Source of the DNA: an uncultured Desulfuromonadales bacterium
GTDB taxonomy: Bacteria; Desulfobacterota; Desulfuromonadia; Desulfuromonadales; Geopsychrobacteraceae
Length of the DNA: 36,564 bases
Direction: 5' to 3'
Assembly: GCA_947259685.1 (NCBI GenBank)
Contig: CAMYNC010000024.1
Span: 1-36,564 of the forward strand
Shown here: positions 34,551 to 36,564 of the stretch, piece by piece
How the letters are laid out: every line of letters starts with the position of its first letter
Numbering within the stretch: position 1 is the first letter of the stretch
Notes under the pieces: generated by a model
What the model was told of the DNA's origin: nothing
The model's input: only the letters and a program-made list of their open reading frames with translations
Databases searched by the model: none
Program-made: the position numbers and the translations under genes

Positions 34551-36564
34551 GTATGCGACCGCCACCCAGTCTTTATAAATCCCTTAGCAGGGTCTTTGTC
34601 CTCATCTCGGCTCTGCCGATTTTTTTACTCGGCCTGGTCATCCTGTATCACCTGATCATTTCATCGACTCAACAAATTAAAGAAAAAAACCAGATGCTGG
34701 CCAGAGCAATCAGCGGCCAGGTTGAAGCTCTGCTCAATTCTCCTCTGACCACCCTGAACAACCTGCGCTATCAACTGGAACAGGAAACGGTGGACATTCC
34801 CGATGTAACCCTGCAGCATCTGTTCAATCAGCATGTCGAGTACGAACGGTTTTTCGACTCCATCTACCTGCTATCCACGGATGGATTGATCAGTGTGGTC
34901 GGCCTCAATCGGGAGCGGTCCAGTCTCCGGGATGATTTCAAACAGCTCAATTTAAGTCATCTCGATTTTTACCAAAAAGCCCTGCGCACGCAAACAGCCA
35001 CCTGGTCCGACACCTTTCATTCGTTAATCACCGGCAATACCTCAGTCGCGGTTTGTGTACCGTTGATTGATGGCAGATCCCTGATCGGCAACATAAATAT
35101 CGGCTTTCTACAGACCATGCTCAATCGCATCAGTCATACTGAAAGCGTCGAAACCACCATCCTCGACCGCCGCGGCGAAGTCATCGCCGTAGCCGATCCA
35201 CATCGAGTTGAGCTGACCGCGAATCTGCGCCACCTGAACTTGATTCGCCAGGGGCTGAACGGTCTGGAAAACAACAGCCTGTTTTTAGACAACGGGATCT
35301 CCCACCTCGGCTCGGTGTCGATCATCAGTGGCACGGGCTGGCTGACATTGATTTCCCAACCCACCAGGATTGCTTACCAGCCGGTGACCAATGCCGGGAT
35401 TCTGCTCGCCATCGGCGTCGTCACGGTGATTTTCATCTCGATGTTTTTTGCCTTTCGCAAAGCCCATCGGGTCGCCCAACCTTTTCTTGAGCTTTCCCAG
35501 CATGCCGGGGCGGTGGCCGCTGGCAATTACGAGCTGACACCATTGACTCCGGTCTATGAGGAAGTTGCCACCCTCGATACAAATTTTCGCCAGATGGCTA
35601 TGGCGATTTGCGACCGGGAAGCCGCCTTAAGCCAGCGCGAGCAGGATTACCGCACCCTGGCTGAAAACCTGCCGGCAATCGTCTACCGAATCTGCCTGCA
35701 AGTGAACAACAAGCTGATTCTGCTGAATACCTTTCAGGAGAGCCTGACCGGTTTCACCGCTGAGGAAATGCTTGTTGGCGGCACCGGGCTGTTTGCCAGC
35801 CGGATTCACCCGGAAGACTTTGTCGACAGCCGTCAGCTGATCAATGAAGCAATTAAAACGCAAAAAGCCTACAGCATCGAATATCGCTTTCGCCACCAGG
35901 AGGGCGATTATCGGCATTTTGTCGAGCGCGGGTCACCGGTCTACGCAGCAGATGGCCAGCCAGAGTTCCTTGACGGAGTGGTTTTTGACAACAGTGAACA
36001 GCAACGCGCTCAGGAGCTTTTGCTGCAAACCGAAAAAATGATGTCTGTCGGTGGGTTGGCAGCCGGGATGGCACACGAAATCAATAATCCACTGGCCGGG
36101 ATTCTGCTGAACATGGAACTCATCCGGCAACGCCTGAACCCGCAGCGCGAAGCGAACCAACAGCGTGCGGCAAAGCAGCAGCTGAGCATGGAACAAATCA
36201 TGGGCTTTTTAACCAGCAGTCGCATTCTGGGCATGCTGGATGCGATCGATGACGCGACCAAACGTACCGCAAAGATCGTTGAAAACGTACTGAGTTTCAG
36301 CCGCAAGGATTCAGGCGAATATGCACGCAAATCGGCAGAGGAATTGATTGAACAAACCCTGCTGTTGGCAGAACACAACTTTGATCTGAAAAAAGGGTTC
36401 GACTTTAAAAAGATTAAGATTAAGCGTAATTATGCGCAAAACCTGCCAGCGATCCTGTGTGAGCCCAGCCAGATTCAACAGGTCCTGTTGAATCTTCTGG
36501 AAAATGCCGCTCATGCCATGTTTGATAGAACCGCAGATCTGCGTGAGCCAGAGATCAGCATTTC
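34547..36564 (+). CDS. Membrane sensor histidine kinase (Cache-HAMP-PAS-HisKA), C-terminus beyond window
   Basis: 672 codons visible, with no stop before the window end. The start overlaps the binding-protein stop by four bases, and a second ATG lies two codons later. Order: transmembrane helix 1 (about 17-37), periplasmic Cache-like domain (about 40-275, with SIYLLSTDGLISVVG and TTILDRRGEVIAVADP), transmembrane helix 2 (GILLAIGVVTVIFIS), HAMP, PAS domain (about 365-485, YRTLAENLPAIVYRI), then HisKA with H510 in GMAHEINNPLAG. The N-box of the ATPase reads LLNLLENAAHAM. A hybrid receiver or response regulator may follow off the edge. It probably senses a ligand through the coupled binding protein. 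Confidence 0.92.
   Translation, partial: MSMRPPPSLYKSLSRVFVLISALPIFLLGLVILYHLIISSTQQIKEKNQMLARAISGQVEALLNSPLTTLNNLRYQLEQETVDIPDVTLQHLFNQHVEYERFFDSIYLLSTDGLISVVGLNRERSSLRDDFKQLNLSHLDFYQKALRTQTATWSDTFHSLITGNTSVAVCVPLIDGRSLIGNINIGFLQTMLNRISHTESVETTILDRRGEVIAVADPHRVELTANLRHLNLIRQGLNGLENNSLFLDNGISHLGSVSIISGTGWLTLISQPTRIAYQPVTNAGILLAIGVVTVIFISMFFAFRKAHRVAQPFLELSQHAGAVAAGNYELTPLTPVYEEVATLDTNFRQMAMAICDREAALSQREQDYRTLAENLPAIVYRICLQVNNKLILLNTFQESLTGFTAEEMLVGGTGLFASRIHPEDFVDSRQLINEAIKTQKAYSIEYRFRHQEGDYRHFVERGSPVYAADGQPEFLDGVVFDNSEQQRAQELLLQTEKMMSVGGLAAGMAHEINNPLAGILLNMELIRQRLNPQREANQQRAAKQQLSMEQIMGFLTSSRILGMLDAIDDATKRTAKIVENVLSFSRKDSGEYARKSAEELIEQTLLLAEHNFDLKKGFDFKKIKIKRNYAQNLPAILCEPSQIQQVLLNLLENAAHAMFDRTADLREPEISI

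Overview
The window looks like chromosome of an anaerobic or facultatively anaerobic bacterium of the Desulfuromonas/Geobacter/Pelobacter group. This is inferred from gene style and content and not proven. Supporting features are a class II (B12-dependent) ribonucleotide reductase split into two genes, strong -24/-12 (sigma-54) promoters, a large acyl-CoA oxidation and leucine-degradation island, intergenic inverted repeats of the kind I recall from Desulfuromonadales genomes, and a Cache/HAMP/PAS histidine kinase. No tRNA, rRNA, CRISPR array or phage genes were seen.

Layout. (1) 1-2878, minus strand: a lysine/aminoadipate-semialdehyde operon (ALDH7-type dehydrogenase, saccharopine-dehydrogenase-like protein, and the start of a third gene). 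(2) 3185-6795, plus strand: a deoxyribonucleotide operon of nrdJ, its separate zinc-ribbon/TSCPD partner and dCMP deaminase. It sits behind a promoter that carries a pair of NrdR-like boxes. (3) 7128-11319: an MlrC-family (M81) protein divergent from a DUF1611 P-loop protein and an alanine/ornithine-racemase-like enzyme, possibly a D-amino-acid or D-glutamyl-peptide module. (4) 11320-14520: a decayed patch with a truncated THEP1 NTPase, a small beta-rich hypothetical protein, an FmdB-type zinc ribbon and adenine deaminase. (5) 15039-15620: a TetR regulator with a perfect palindromic operator at its own promoter.

(6) 15742-30894: the metabolic core, all on the plus strand. A sigma-54-like promoter precedes etfB-etfA-thiolase-hbd-usp-enoyl-CoA hydratase and two acyl-CoA dehydrogenases. 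A second, nearly consensus sigma-54 promoter (24133-24149) precedes isovaleryl-CoA dehydrogenase, both methylcrotonyl-CoA carboxylase subunits, methylglutaconyl-CoA hydratase and HMG-CoA lyase. A clear Rho-independent terminator follows. Together these encode isovaleryl-CoA to acetoacetate plus acetyl-CoA, and short-chain beta-oxidation with ETF as electron acceptor. Gaps between the genes hold five long inverted repeats, with a sixth just after the terminator.

(7) 30947-36564: a YjfB-like motility protein with a sigma-28-like promoter, a complete IS1182-family element with CTAG target duplication, a remnant of a histidine kinase, then a lipoprotein-type branched-chain-amino-acid-like binding protein translationally coupled to a sensor histidine kinase that runs off the window end.

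I did not find a wholly new defence or mobile system. The most interesting items are the promoter architectures (NrdR, sigma-54, sigma-28, TetR), the MlrC/DUF1611/racemase cluster, the intergenic repeats and the binding-protein/kinase pair.
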